In this document: positions 1-12,400 of the stretch, piece after piece | Numbering within the stretch: position 1 is the stretch's first letter | Layout: every line of letters begins with the position of its first letter | Assembly (NCBI GenBank): GCA_038373885.1 | Contig: JAWZYV010012530.1 | Location: 806,001 to 870,000 of the forward strand | Direction: 5' to 3' | Length of the DNA: 64,000 bases | Origin: Cheiracanthium punctorium | Taxonomy: Eukaryota; Arthropoda; Arachnida; Araneae; Cheiracanthiidae | Translations under genes and position numbers: made by a program | Notes under the pieces: generated by a model | Told to the model about the DNA's origin: nothing | Database searches by the model: none | The model's input: the letters and a program-made list of their open reading frames with translations, nothing else

Positions 1-302
1 AGTCTTAAATTTTTACTTATGTATATATAAATTCTGTGTACATATGCTTTGTGTTTTGTATAAACAAAATAATTTGTATTGCATTCATATGTTATAAAAT
101 TTTATTTTACTACATTGTACAGCAGTAAATGATAAGTGCTGGAATAATTTAAAACTTAATTATTTTAAAATCTTATTTCCATTGTCTTGTTCATTTATTG
201 ATTTGTATTGACATTTCTTCTGATGAATGGAATTTTGTACATTTGTTATGTATAATGTATCTCTTTGTATAGTTGTTGAATAAAGTTTATATTTTAATAA
301 TT
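1..302 (+). other. Probable 3'UTR end of an upstream plus-strand gene
   Basis: A T- and AT-rich stretch with canonical AATAAA at 279-284, a TGTATAGTTGTTG upstream run and a T-rich downstream element, as at animal polyadenylation sites. No coding sequence is visible in it, so the gene would lie left of the window, tail to tail with PKD2. The motif is common in AT-rich DNA. Confidence 0.3.
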
Positions 303-1139
303 TTTTAATCTTTGGTCAAAATTTTTTTCCATTCTTTTGGTGAGGGTGCAGATCTTCTAAAAACTTCTTACCTCTGTGCTGTTCAAAATATAGTGTTTAT
401 CTTGTAGGCATCCCTACCACTTATTTCACTTTCTTTGGAGACTAAAACAGAGTAAAGACAACATTAATTAGATGTTGATTTCCGAGAAAGTGTATAACAT
501 TTTCAAACAAACTTGTGTTCTTTATAGTGGAACACCATGCTTATTGAGGTACACTAGGATTTCACTGTCAGAAAGATGGCAGTTACATTACATGCGTTTG
601 CATTGTTTTTGCACGAATTTGTAGAAAATTTTAATGGCTTATCTAATACAGCGGTGCAACCAAAAAATAAAATAAAAAAAGGCCTATATAGAGTTGTTAA
701 TGATCCCAAAAAACCTGGAATAGTCAGGAGAATTTAGTAAAATAGAAAAAGTCAGGAAGGAAAACTTCAAAATATTGGCTAGAAACCTGGAAAAGTTTGA
801 AATGTGACCTAAAAAAATTATCTGAAGTTCATATTTATAAATAAATTTTACATTTGCCATATATCTGGGGGGGGAAAGAAGTGACTTGACATAGGTCTGT
901 AACAGTGGTGGATACAATTATTTTTTTAGGAGTGTCTAGTATTTTTTTAAAAGCTTATTTTACCTAAACAAAATGTACTATAAAACAAAATGTTACCATA
1001 AAGCAATTTTTCCTTCTTTAAGTAGGCCCTTCCAGGAAAAACAAACAAACAAAACAACCGTATTCACCACTTTCGTGCACCTGTACTAACTCATATTTAC
1101 AGCATTCCAGATTAACTTCAAATTATTTGAGTGTATTAG
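303..1139. other. AT-rich intergenic DNA, nothing recognised
   Basis: No coding potential, no clear repeat boundary and no RNA gene seen. Confidence 0.5.
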
Positions 1140-1765
1140 CTGCCATGTATAAGAATACTTTTTTATAGCTCTTTAAAAAACTGTAGCCTTACACTCACCA
1201 AAATCTATGCAATATGTAAGACCTACAACATGCATACCTAATTTTAGCTTAATCGAATTCATCACATAGATGTTAGTGCACTTTCAAGGATTTGCATCTA
1301 GACTGTAACGTATAAGGATTTTTTTTTTTTAGCCCTACAGACATCGAAATTGATACAGGTTGTGTAACATAACTATGATATACATACCCAATTAGAAATA
1401 ATTCGAATGCACCATTTAGACATTAGCACACTTTAAATGATTTATATTCATAGGTTGTATTGTATAAGAATTATTTTTTGCAACCCTGTGAATAAACTAT
1501 CATCTCTACACACACCAAAATCTATGCTGGTCACGTGACTTATGATATCTGCATACCTAATTTGCACTCAATTGAATGCACTGTATACACGCTAGTGCTC
1601 TTCCAAAAATTTTTGTCCATAGCCATAATGCAGAAGAAATCTTTTTGTAGTCCTGTAAAAAAACTGTAAGTCCTATACACACCAAAATCAATACCAATCT
1701 TGCAAGGGTGGTCTGTAATAATACATATATACCAATTTTTTGTTCAATCGAATGCATGTTTAAAT
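1140..1765. repeat. Diverged tandem repeat, about four units of 150-175 bp
   Basis: The motif 'ATACCTAATT...TCGAATGCA' followed by '...TTAGTGC' and a T-run recurs near 1231, 1381, 1551 and 1727. Units are heavily diverged. 'ACACACCAAAATCTATGC' separates some of them. Confidence 0.55.
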
Positions 1766-1809
1766 GTTACCGTGTTCATTAACATACATACTCGCACATA
1801 TATTAGTGT

Positions 1810-2135
1810 ATCGAAAAAACCCATTTTCTGAAATTCGCTTACCCTTAGTTCTACTTTTTGGCCAAATTGACTCAATAAAAAGAGTGCCAAATTTCAACTC
1901 TATTGATTATGATCTTAAATTACTGCATTGGACCTAAATTTTGAAAAAAAATTAAAAAAAAGCAAATATTTGGAAAATTTCTAAAAAATAAAATTTTTTA
2001 TAAAATTTCTTGTTCCTAGTTCTGAAGTTTACCGTTGACTCAATAATAAGTGTGTGAGTTTTCAGCTCGATCAATTAATATGTCCAGTTGTCACAATGAG
2101 CCAAAGTTTGAGAAAAAGAAAAAAGAAAGTTAATT
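1810..2135. repeat. Outer arm of the 1.8-6.6 kb inverted duplication
   Basis: The end of this arm, reading TTTGAGAAAAAG followed by GAAAGT, is matched in inverse orientation near 6140-6190. It is divided from the inner arm by the 1.2 kb repeat at 2144-3345, which looks inserted because the inverse copy is continuous there. Confidence 0.45.
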
Positions 2136-2143
2136 TTTTAAAA

Positions 2144-3345
2144 GACTAGGAGCCAAGGCCCGCAGACTCGCTATGCTCGCTTTTCGTATGAGGCATTCGG
2201 CCCCTAATCAGGCTTATTCGTAAAAAAGACATAATTTCAACAAACAAAACCCGAAGATTTGATCAGATAGATTACTGAGCTACACATGGCTTGGTTCTTG
2301 CATCGAAGATATTTTGTTATGGGAATCTGTGTTGTACAGGTCCTGAGCTATACTCCACCTAGAGTGTGGACTCCGCTTATAATCGCTGGAAAAATTATTT
2401 GCACTCCTCAGAAACAGAATGATATTTAATGTTGCCATTCAAAAGTTATATTAATTAGGAGATAAAGTGTAATAAAATCAGAACATCTATTTCAGCTGTA
2501 TTTTTAATAATGTAAAACCTATTGGACACCTTGCGAATTTGCCACCCATGGCAATTTTTCGTTATTTGGCGACTTGCGTATATGTAAAGTTAATAAAAGC
2601 TACGGAACAGATAGAATAGCCTGCCACCAATGGCGACTTTTCATTATTTGGCAATTTACACATTCTCACAACCTATATTTACTGTTCATTTAAGGTTACC
2701 GGAAAACCGTTATCTATATTTTCATTTACATAATCGTTTGCAGATTGGCGTACTTAACACCACGAATTGTACCATCTCGTCGCGCTAGCAAATATCCAAA
2801 GTGTACTATAACTGCTATAATGGCATAGTTAACGCCGCCAAATATTTCTACTGGTAGCAAATAATTCAGCTGGACGAGAACCGGCTTTAAAATAATCTGC
2901 ATTTTAATTATTTTTCATTTAAGATAGTTATTCTGTTTTGGAAAAACGAATAATCGCTAATTCTAAACTCCTGTTGTCTAAGCAAACTTACTATTTTAAA
3001 ATTGTCAACTTTGTGTAACACATTTTGAGTTACTTATTTCATATAGTTTTTGGCGTAAAATGGCCGTCATTCTAACTCATGTTTGTAAATTTCACGCGAT
3101 TCTAGATACTTGGAAACGCTTCGTTGCAAAGGAATGAATGATTTTATGCCATATCTGGCAACCATTCGGTTTATATTTTCAGTTTTTTATTAATATCTTC
3201 TAAAATAATTCGATTTTCGAAATTTAAATCAGCTTAGCAGGTTCCTCGGAATTTTCTGAATCTGTGGGCACCTTAGTCGAAACTCAAATCCCTACGGTTT
3301 AGGAGGAGTTAGCTTTGACAGCGCGAGCGGCCTTTACTTTTTTTT
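2144..3345 (+). repeat. 1.2 kb dispersed repeat, copy 1
   Basis: Matches 6885-8073 in direct orientation over nearly its whole length, for example 'CTCGCTATGCTCGCTTTTCG', 'GATTGGCGTACTTAACACCA' and 'TGGAAAAACGAATAATCGC'. It carries no ORF. Its ends are marked by GGCCCGCAGACTCGC and AGCGGCCTTTAC. It interrupts a palindromic duplication that is continuous on the other side, so it behaves as a mobile insertion of unknown class. Confidence 0.65.
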
Positions 3346-5205
3346 AGAATAGAGAGACACTCTTTAGAAAGACATTTTTTTCCTTTAGCATTAATATTTG
3401 ATGTGTACATCAGGTCAATAACATAAAAAATGTAAGAAATGTGTTTGCAATAGCCACTAACAAGTGGCACTGTAATCGCAGCAAGCCTCCGTATTCTCCC
3501 GATCTGACTCCTTGTGACTGCTCTCTGAGGGCACACTTAAGGACTATATCTACTGGAACCATTGAAAAGAATGATTACGTATATTCATAAAGAATGATAT
3601 TGTCGACTGATTTTGTCTTGCAGCTCCATCTGTTCCCCGTTGCGCACTTGAGGGGGGGGTTGGGGGGCTCAGTCCCACTTGTCGAATATTTTTCAGCATA
3701 AAATCCATACATTTATAATTTTTAACGTAAACATTTCCCCTTTTAACATTATGATTACATCTATGACTCCTCCCATTAGGGAAAGTCTGTGTGTGTATTA
3801 GGGTGGATTGAAAAGTATAGGATTTTTTTTTTAAAATTAATTTTGCTGTATGGTGAAAAAGTTGTTTATAGAGCATTTTATTTTATATGTTTTTAAAAAA
3901 AATCGAAATCTATCTATATCTTACGGTGGCCGAAGTGTCTGAAATATAGTATAAAATTGAAAATTTACAAAAAAAAAATATATATAATAATCGAAATTTT
4001 CGTTGACACAGGGTAATAAAGTTGAGGTACTTCAGTTGGCTTCTCCTGTCGTAACAGTAACGTGTCTGATATAGAGAGAGTTGGGTTCCCTTATGAGAGT
4101 ATAATGATCGTCCTTTGTTGTCTTAGGGTGGTATTTTGTGCCTTTCTTGTAATTTTGTTCTGTTTTTTTTTTATATCAATATTATCCTATTAAATTAGAT
4201 TGATATACTGTTAAATTGGTTGACTCGGCAACTGCTTTTCGTGGCTTTTTCACGCTGTCTACGTATTTTATTGCGATCTATTACAAGTGAAGTCTGTCCT
4301 TTGTGTAAAATTCCAATGTCTCGTAAAACAGCACTGGCAGTTAAAGCAGCTGTGCTGTCTGAAATTCCATATCAATCGCCTTCTCTCGCTACGGCACGAA
4401 AACTTAAACGATTTTGTGATCTATACCCGTATACGGGGATGAAGATGTACTCGTGCATGGAAGCTCCATATTTTCATATCTGCCAACTTTTGAATCCAGA
4501 TGCAATTCCCCTGGGGATTTAGTATGGACATCATTTTAAAAATTTTACTCTTTCTCGTTTTTCATCTGTTTCCTTTCCCCCCTTTTTTTTCTATTCGTTT
4601 GATTATAATTACGTCCACTCCTCCAATTATCATTTACCTTTCTAATCTAAGAAGAAGTAGTTGTGGATAGCTGAATAATGTTAAGTAAATAAAAAACAAT
4701 TTAGTCACATTGAATAAAATATAATAAGCACCTTTTCATTCTCTGCCTATTCATTATCACTAGTAAAATCGATTATGCAGCTAATTTTTATATGCATAAT
4801 TTATGATCAATAATTGCATAAAAATCGCAAATATTTCGCAATTTTTCGCAAATATTTAGGCATCTTGGGGCATCGAAAGATATTAATTGAAGTTGAAAAT
4901 TTTTTGCATGTATGCTTATAAGACAACTTTTACATCCCACCAATTTTCCAAAGTTGTTTTTCCAAATTTAGATTTTTCGATCTATCCTAGTGTTTCGATC
5001 CACCCTAGAGTGTGTATGCATTTGTCTGCGGATTGAAAGACACTGTCTACCTCATCTCCAATATGCTAGACAGCTTAAATTGTCAATTAGAGAGCAGCAG
5101 CATATGAATCTGTTCCCACTCATACATCATTCGATGTGATGACTAATTTCATTTATCTTTTGTTTGCGAGATCTCTATGCCGAACGATGGACCTTTCGAA
5201 AAATT
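3346..5205 (+). repeat. Left arm of inverted duplication, mariner-like remnant, split by a hAT-like insertion
   Basis: Sequence 3346-3798 plus 5010-5205 is the reverse complement of 5455-6135. It encodes a decayed fragment reading KPPYSPDLTPCD at 3483-3518, the C-terminal catalytic motif of mariner-type transposases. The frame is lost just after it. Confidence 0.65.
3799..5009. mobile_element. hAT-like non-autonomous element, 1.2 kb
   Basis: The inverted ends are TAGGGTGGATTG (left) and, inverted, TAGGGTGGATCG (right, with two extra bases). They are flanked by GTGTGTAT at 3791-3798 and 5010-5017, an 8-bp target duplication. The inverse copy of the host repeat near 5640 has only one GTGTGTAT and no insertion, so the empty site is present in the window. 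A 100-codon ORF at 4220-4522 (contains RKTALAVKAAVLSEIPYQSP) lies inside; I do not recognise it. Confidence 0.7.
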
Positions 5206-5454
5206 TGCTGGACGCTAGGGTATATCGAAAAACTGGACACGTCCAGCAGATTAAAACATTGATTTTAAAATAAAAAAAATGTCAAAAACAAAGTTCAATA
5301 GAAGAATACAGCAAACGATATGCTTATTATGTTACATAAGCTTTAAAAACTTCGTACAAAATTTTTGAAATAGTAGTTACAATAGGCGCTAACTAGCGCT
5401 GCACATCTTAAAGACCGTAGTATATTCGTTTTCTTCAAGCAGCCACAGCACAAA
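5206..5454. other. Spacer between inverted arms
   Basis: About 250 AT-rich bases separating the arms, with no feature seen. Confidence 0.45.
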
Positions 5455-6135
5455 TTTTTCAAAATGTCCATTGTTCGGCATACAGAGATGTCACAAGCAA
5501 AAGAAAAATGAAATTAGTCATCACTATCCCGTAATGTATGAGTGGGAACGGAATCATATGCCACACTAATCGACAATTCAAGTTCTCTAGCGTATTGGGA
5601 GAGTTCAAGTAGACAGTGTATTTCAATCCTGAGACAGATGCATACACACACAGACTTTTCTCTAAGGGGAGGGGTCATAGATGTAATCATAAGTGTTAAA
5701 AGGTGGACTTTTTACGTCAAAAATTATAAATGTATGGATTTTATGCTGAAAAATATTCGAAAAGTGGGACTGGACCCCCCAACCTCCTCCCCTCAAGTGC
5801 GCAACGGGTAACAGATGGAGTTTCAAGACAAACTCGATCGACGATCATTATTTATAAGTATGATCATCCTTTTTTTTTTTTTTTTTTTGGATGGTTCCAG
5901 TAGACATAGTCCTTAAGTGTGACCTCAGAACGCAGTCACCACAAGGAGTCAAATCGGGAGAATGCGGAGGCTTGCGATTACAGCGCCATTTGTTAACGTC
6001 TATTACAAACACATTTCTTACGTTTGAGACTTCAATAACGTAATTGAGACTTCCTTTAGTACACTATTTAATACATATTTAGTACCCAAAATATTAGTAC
6101 TAAAGCAATAAAATGTCTCTAAAGAGTGTTAGAGA
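5455..6135 (-). repeat. Right arm of inverted duplication, mariner-like remnant
   Basis: Inverse copy of the left arm, without the hAT-like insertion. The minus strand at 5942-5973 encodes PPHSPDLTPC, the same mariner-type motif. A long T-run lies at 5870-5888. Confidence 0.65.
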
Positions 6136-6241
6136 AATTTACTTTCTTTTTTTTCACCTTTTTCTCAAACTTAAGGCTCATTTCAAAAAATTTTATTTTT
6201 TTAGAAATTTTCCAAATATTTACTTTTTAAAATTTGTTTAA

Positions 6242-6492
6242 AAAAATTCAACATCAGGGGCAAGGACGTATTTATAGGAGGGGAGGGGGGAGATTCAGGG
6301 GTCCGATCCCCCCCTCCCCCCATGAAGAACATTTTGGAGGGGGTCCAAATGGTAAAAAAGGCAGTATTTTTCTCAAAAGGACACTATATCATTATCATTT
6401 TAGTAACAAAAATCAAAATTTCATGGGGAAGGAGGTTCGTACACCCTTCCCCCCCCCCTTAAATACGTCCTTGCCCCTGGTGTTGAATTTTT
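6242..6492. mobile_element. Palindromic MITE, about 250 bp
   Basis: Terminal inverted repeats of about 33 bp: CAGGGGCAAGGACGTATTTA near the left end and its complement at 6460-6480, both within flanks that are complementary too (AATTCAACA/TGTTGAATT). G-runs on the left and C-runs on the right extend the stem. No coding capacity. The open frame through it is a by-product of the palindrome. Confidence 0.65.
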
Positions 6493-6884
6493 GAAAGTTT
6501 TTTTTCCTCGATAATAAATCCCATGACTACCTTTACACAATTACCAAGTTTGATAACATTTGGTCCAGTAGTTTTACCTTTCTGATCGTTTTAATGTGGA
6601 ACTTTAATTATAATCACCCTGTAGTATAATTCAAGTTCTTTTGTTCTCATGAAAATATTAGAATTCGATATATGCTTTTTTCTCAGTGTATTGATTTCCA
6701 TATCAATCTTCTACTATATTGCCTCTAAAAGGCAACATTTTTATAATTGTCCGAATGGTTTGGGTTTTAGTGTACAATCGTATTTTTGATTCAGTTGAAA
6801 TGACACAGAACGAGAAGGAAACTAAATCACTTGATAGATCATTTTCAGTCCGTCGAAATAATGGAATTGATTTTTATAATGGAC

Positions 6885-8073
6885 AAGGGGGCCAGGCCCC
6901 TAGACTCGGTACGCTCGCTTTTCGGCTCCTAATAAGGCTTATTCGTAAAAAGGGCATAATTTCGACAAACAAAACCCAGTGGTTGGATCAGATAGAATGT
7001 TACTGAGCTACACATTGCTTGGTTCTTGCATATTGCTTGGAACATAAAAATTTAAACTTCACACTATTTTTAATTATGTGAAACTCATGGAACACCTTGT
7101 GTATTAGCCAATTATGACGAATTTTCATATTTTGGCGACTTGCATTTATGTATAGTTAATAATTAGCTCTCAGAAAACAGTACTTCGTATGTTTTCTTTG
7201 ATAAAAACTACGGAACAGCTTGCCACCAACGGAGACTTTTCATTATTTGGCGATTTACACATGCTCACAACCTATAATTACTGCTCATTTAAGGTTCCCG
7301 GAAAACCGTTATCCATATTTTCATATACACAATCCTTTGCAGATTGGCGTATTTAGCACCACGAATTATATCATCTCGCCGCGCTGGCAAATATCCAAAG
7401 TGTACTATAACTGCTATAATGGCATAGTTAATGCCACCAAATATTTCTACTGGTAGCAAATACTCCAGCTGGACCGAACCGGCTTTAAAATAATCTGCAT
7501 TTTAATTATTTTTAATTTTCAAGATATTGGGTTCTAACATTTTTGAACTCGCGGTTTAGATTCACCCTGCTTGGAAAGATACCATTTTGCCAGATCGTAC
7601 CTAATGCCAAGATGGCGCTTTTAAAATCAGTTACAATTAGTTATTCTGTTTTGGAAAAACGAATAATCGCTAATTCTAAACTCCTGTTGTCTAAGCGAAC
7701 TTACTATTTGAAAATTTTCAACTTTGTGTAACACACTTTGAGTTATTTGTTTCATATACTTTTTAATTTGGTGTAAAATGGGTGTAATTCTACTTCATGT
7801 TTGTCAATTTCACGCGATTCTACATACTTGGAATTGCTTTGTTGCAAAGGAATGAATGATTTTATGCCAAATCTGGCAACCATTATGTTTTATTTTTTCA
7901 GTTTTTTATTAATATCTTCTAAAATAGTTCGATTTCCGAAATTTAAGTCAGGTTATCAGGTTCCTCGGAATTTTCCGAATCTGTGGACATGTTTCTCGAA
8001 ATTCAAATGCCTACGGTTTAGGAGAAGATAGTCGAACAAGCTCTTGACAGCGGCTGTTACTTTTTTTTTTTTA
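6885..8073 (+). repeat. 1.2 kb dispersed repeat, copy 2
   Basis: Direct copy of 2144-3345. It carries an extra block at about 7526-7636 (contains CTGCTTGGAAAGATACCA) that copy 1 lacks, so copy 1 is deleted or copy 2 has an insertion there. Confidence 0.65.
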
Positions 8074-8240
8074 GAATAGAGAGAAACGGAACACAAACTA
8101 AGTCATTTATAAGAAAAAAATCAAAGTGTATGGTATTTATAGTTGAAATTATCAAATCTCATTACAACCACTGTAGTTTAAAAAAAGAACTCAGATTGTT
8201 TACAATGTCAACGATCGGCTGGGAGGTTAAGTGGGAGTTG

Positions 8241-8270
8241 TGAAGTGCTACAAAGTCTTGTAGCACTTCA
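8241..8270. repeat. Perfect hairpin, 13-bp stem
   Basis: TGAAGTGCTACAA and its exact complement are separated by four bases. The function is unknown; it could be a MITE centre. Confidence 0.5.
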
Positions 8271-8312
8271 TAACTTTTGAGTAATACTTTCATAACTTAA
8301 CTTCCGGGGGAA

Positions 8313-8410
8313 CTTTTGATTTCAACCTTTACATTTTTACCCATTTCGCTAGTTTACCAAATTTTCGCTAGTTCTTTTGATTTCAACCTTTACATTTTTA
8401 CCCATTTAAG
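8313..8410. repeat. 64-bp tandem duplication
   Basis: 'TTTTGATTTCAACCTTTACA' plus 'TTTTTACCCATTT' occurs twice, 64 bp apart, with CGCTAGTT between. Confidence 0.7.
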
Positions 8411-8483
8411 GCAGTGGCTTAGTCCTGAAGATAAAAGCTAACTTAACTATGTGTAGTTAATTAAATGTAAGAACTATTAAAAC

Positions 8484-8684
8484 AATTAATAAAATTAACT
8501 ACATTAAATCTAATTATTTATTAATTTATTATTATTACTTTGGTGTAACTAATTAATTTGTGATTGTAAAATCAATAGATTTTCAATTAATAAAATTAAC
8601 TACATTAAATCTAATTATTTATTAATTTATTATTATTACTTTGGTGTAACTAATTAATTTGTGATTGTAAAATCAATAGAATTT
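8484..8684. repeat. About 100-bp tandem duplication, two units
   Basis: The two units, beginning CAATTAATAAAATTAACTAC, are almost identical, so the duplication is recent. The unit contains TTTATT, i.e. AATAAA on the minus strand downstream of PKD2, and could serve as its polyadenylation region. Confidence 0.75.
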
Positions 8685-9258
8685 CGATCAACAGTGTTCT
8701 AAGGGCTTCGCCATTCGTTCCGGGGGAAATATGTAAATTGCCTTTACAAATTCAATATTTTTGGACGAACTATTTAATTTTTTCAACCATCCTTTTTTTT
8801 CTCTCTTATTCTGTAAACATTAATTTAATGTTATTTTAGTACAAAATTTCTCTGATGCAGTTAGAAAAACATTAAATATAATGGAACTGATATTCTACGA
8901 ACTGCATTACAGAGATTATAAGTCTGTCTCAAATTTTACTTAGGCAGTCCAAACAGCTCCTTTTGGTTGTCTTCCTGACGTAGAATTACAAAATGAAAAT
9001 TTTAATACCTTAAAAAGGAGTTCAAGTGACCCCCCCCCCTTGAAAATAAAAAGTTGGGGTACGCATGAGCTCAAGCAAAAAAGGAATGGAACCCCCCCCC
9101 CCCCCCGCCCGCTTACCCCCCTCAACTAACACCACTGATTTAAGGTCAGTCACAATCACGCTGTTGAGAACCAATAGAATTTTAAATAGGGAGTTACCTG
9201 CTTAATATTACGGCGAGCTTTTAATATTTTACACATGACATTATTCTACAATATGCTA
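8685..9258 (-). other. PKD2 3' flank / possible 3'UTR
   Basis: Directly downstream of the PKD2 stop. It contains C-runs at 9031-9039 and 9092-9106. No close polyadenylation signal is seen; the first AATAAA on the minus strand lies in the 8484-8684 duplication. Confidence 0.35.
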
Positions 9259-9441
9259 TCATTTGTTCTGCATTCTTAAATTTATTTCCGACAAACTTGT
9301 CCAATCTTCCTGACGTACCTTATTGTTGGATGCATTACCACTTGGAACACGCAGAGATGATTCCGAGTCCCATCTCTGTAATTCTTCTCTGACCATTTTT
9401 TCCATGTGATGCCTCTTTGATTTTTCATCCAGGTCATTGCT
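9259..9441 (-). CDS. PKD2: PKD2 exon 15 (C-terminal tail, stop codon)
   Basis: Residues 743-802 after a TATATTTTCAG acceptor. [20 protein letters not shown] is the conserved end of the coiled coil, then a short tail ending LRMQNK and TGA. An internal AATAAG|GTACGT at 9319/9318 is also a good donor. If used, the exon would end in phase 0 at NNK and the real C-terminus would lie further downstream. The tail is shorter than in human PKD2, so this remains open. No AATAAA on this strand is seen until about 8.62 kb. Confidence 0.85.
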   Translation of the reverse strand, partial: SNDLDEKSKRHHMEKMVREELQRWDSESSLRVPSGNASNNKVRQEDWTSLSEINLRMQNK

Positions 9442-12400
9442 CTGAAAATATATAATATGCGAGAAATTTAAGCTTCAATGCATGCAAAAAATTGCCTTTT
9501 CTTTGAAATAAAAATTTTCGCTAGTTCTTTCGATTTATTAGGTTTATTTAAAGAGTTCATCGATGTGAAAAGTAGTGAAATTAATCTGAAAGGAAAAATC
9601 ATTTAATAAACAAAGAAATTTTTATTTCAGTGTCATATTTGTCGCGTGACTTGGATTTTTAAATTCATTTTAATTCATCCACTTCGAAAAAAAAAACAAT
9701 TTCAGTTCAAATTATTATTTAAATAACTATTTTTTTAAACATCTGTCGATGAGCTTTTAGACGAATATTTAAAAAAACATATCTATTTAAATGTAAATGA
9801 ATCGTGAGAGGACAAGGGCTGCTGCTAGAATGCGAAACCCTGGGAGGGGGATTATATATAAACGAAAGTTTTTTTTGAAGTCTAGTATTGAGATGAATAG
9901 AATTGCTTTGCCATTATTTTTGTCAAAAGAAAAAATGAACAGATGAACTGCAACAAAACATAAAGAAGACATGCTTCAAAAGATATTTGCTGCAGCAAAA
10001 GGAAAACGAATGGGAAGAAAATCAAATAGATAGTTGACGTAATCGTTGCTGTACGCTCATTTTGACATAATTATCGTGACCGTATACTGACATACAAAGA
10101 GCATTTTAAAATACCAGAAAATAAAGTCGCTGGGCGTTAGATTAAGGCTATATAGGTGTGACCAATGGTTTCCAGCCAAATGACGCAATGGGATATCTTA
10201 GCGAATTATTGTGATTGTAATTTATAAGCAGAACTGCATGTTGAATTTCGACCGTATTTAACTGACCGTATCCAGATAACTATCCAAGTCAAAATCTCTA
10301 TTGACAATACGAACTCTTCAAATTTTTGATGGAAAATTTTATTATTTAGTATCAAACATTACGAATTAGCTTCAAATTTTGAACACAAGTGTAAAAGTTT
10401 TGTAATGTAGACTAATATTTCAAAATAGAATTTTGAAGACATGACTTATGGTGAGAACATGATTAAATTTAAAACGATATATACAAGTTATTACGTATAG
10501 AATTCTATTGAAGCGTATAAAATGTAAAGAATAATTGTAGTTGACAGATTTTACCAGTTTTCGTTTTCTAGGGAATAACATTGAAAAATTATGACATAGT
10601 GTAAATGGAAAAGAACTGCTATTATTTATCTATAGCTTTGATTTCCGCATGACTTACCTCAGAAATTGTATTCAAAATCTTATTCATATTTTCTCTTCTT
10701 TTAACTTTTGCTCGGTCCATCGCTGCCATTTTGTTTAGGACCGCATCAATTTTCGATACTATGTTTCCTATAGAGCCTTCCATCTTATCCACTCGTTCAT
10801 AAAGTCTGAAATTAGATATTGTTCGAGGAAATTAATTTCACGATGAAAAGTCTACAATTCATTATAAAAGGAGAAATTCTTGATCAAAATTTTTCCATTT
10901 TATTAGATATATACAGCGATTATTAGTTCATGGAACCAATTACTAGGTGAGATAACGTGCACCAAGGTAATTCAAAGTCATAAAACGATGATAGTTTATT
11001 ACAAATGCAAATACTCGTTAGAATCCCTTATGAAGTCCTCCGCCCAAGGCACCCGTCCTTAGGCAGATAGTCCGCCAATTGATTTGCCTTAATGCACAAT
11101 ACAATACAATGCAAATGTAATCTACATGCATAATTTAATAATCATTTTATAAAAGTACTAAAGCGCTATTCGGATTTTCGAATTTAGTTTCGAGTTTGGT
11201 TCGAATTCGGTGGAACAATAGGTACACTCTTCAAAACTTTCATATGTAATATTAAATACAGAATCTAAAATATAAATTTGAATTAAATATATTTTTAAAA
11301 ATATTAGGTATTGTTCAAAAATTGCAGTAGGAAATGTCAGTAGCACTTCGACGTTTACTAAGCATTTATCAACTGATACAATGTTTAGACCTCTGCCTCC
11401 CTGTTTAATTCAGAGTAATATGGATATGCTCTAACAATCCTTGAAATTTATTCATTGAATTTTAAATCCTCCTGTATATAATACGGTGCAAAAAACTAAA
11501 TTTATGAGAATCTTACAGTCCATTTAATTTGTACGAACTGGTGTGCGTGTGTGTGTGTGTGTGGGGGGGGGGGGGGGGAGAGATGCTTGGAACATCGGTT
11601 TAAGCTTTCCATATCCCTTTATGTAGAAGTGTCTTTTTATGTGATAAAAAAGGTATATGCCTTTTACATTTTAGTGCAGAGTTGACTTTTGTGTATAATT
11701 AGCTCTAATATATATTAAAAAAAGGCAAACACATATGTACAAAATTGAATTTTTTTTTCCCGATCAAAGAAAGAAGATATCAGATTTTATAATTTGAATT
11801 TCTGCATGACATTTTTGTATAAACGTCACCGAAGAATACAATTTTATAAAGAAAAATTCTTGATATAAAATTTAGGTCTACTATATATCTACTCAGCTTT
11901 TCAAACACAAGTAAAAAAAAAATTGGCATCTTAAAGATTATAAGTCTAACGTTTTTTTAAATTTAAAATTTTAATTTTTTAAAGCTTCGTGAATTGTCTC
12001 AAAACTTGAAATTTCCTTCAAAATTAAATTAATTTAATGACATATTACGTTTCTATAGGCTGAATTTTATGGCTCTTTTTTTTTCTTCCAAGCTACCATG
12101 ATTCGCTATATTTAGTTAATTTTCCTGATGATAGAATTATAAGAAGTGAAGAATTATAAAAGTTAGAAGTATAAGAGAAGAAAATGATATATTATGAGAC
12201 ATCATGTGCAGAATTTTCCGATTTTTAAAGAAAATTCTTGGTGGATTTTATTGATTTAGAAAATGAAAATTTTCCGTTGTGGTTGACTTCAATGAGTAAA
12301 ACTATGCTATATTTTTGTAGTTTCAAAAGTAATTCTATCTAACCTGAGTTAAGTGGTACATTTGTGATTAAAAATTACTCATATTTAGTAGAGTTTTATA

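Noticed and set aside
3550..3876. 108-codon minus-strand ORF
   Set aside because: It crosses the junction of the inverted repeat and the hAT-like insertion; no protein-like composition.
11547..11578. GT/G-run as a regulatory G-quadruplex
   Set aside because: A simple repeat; a single G-run cannot form an intramolecular quadruplex with spaced tracts, and nothing links it to regulation.
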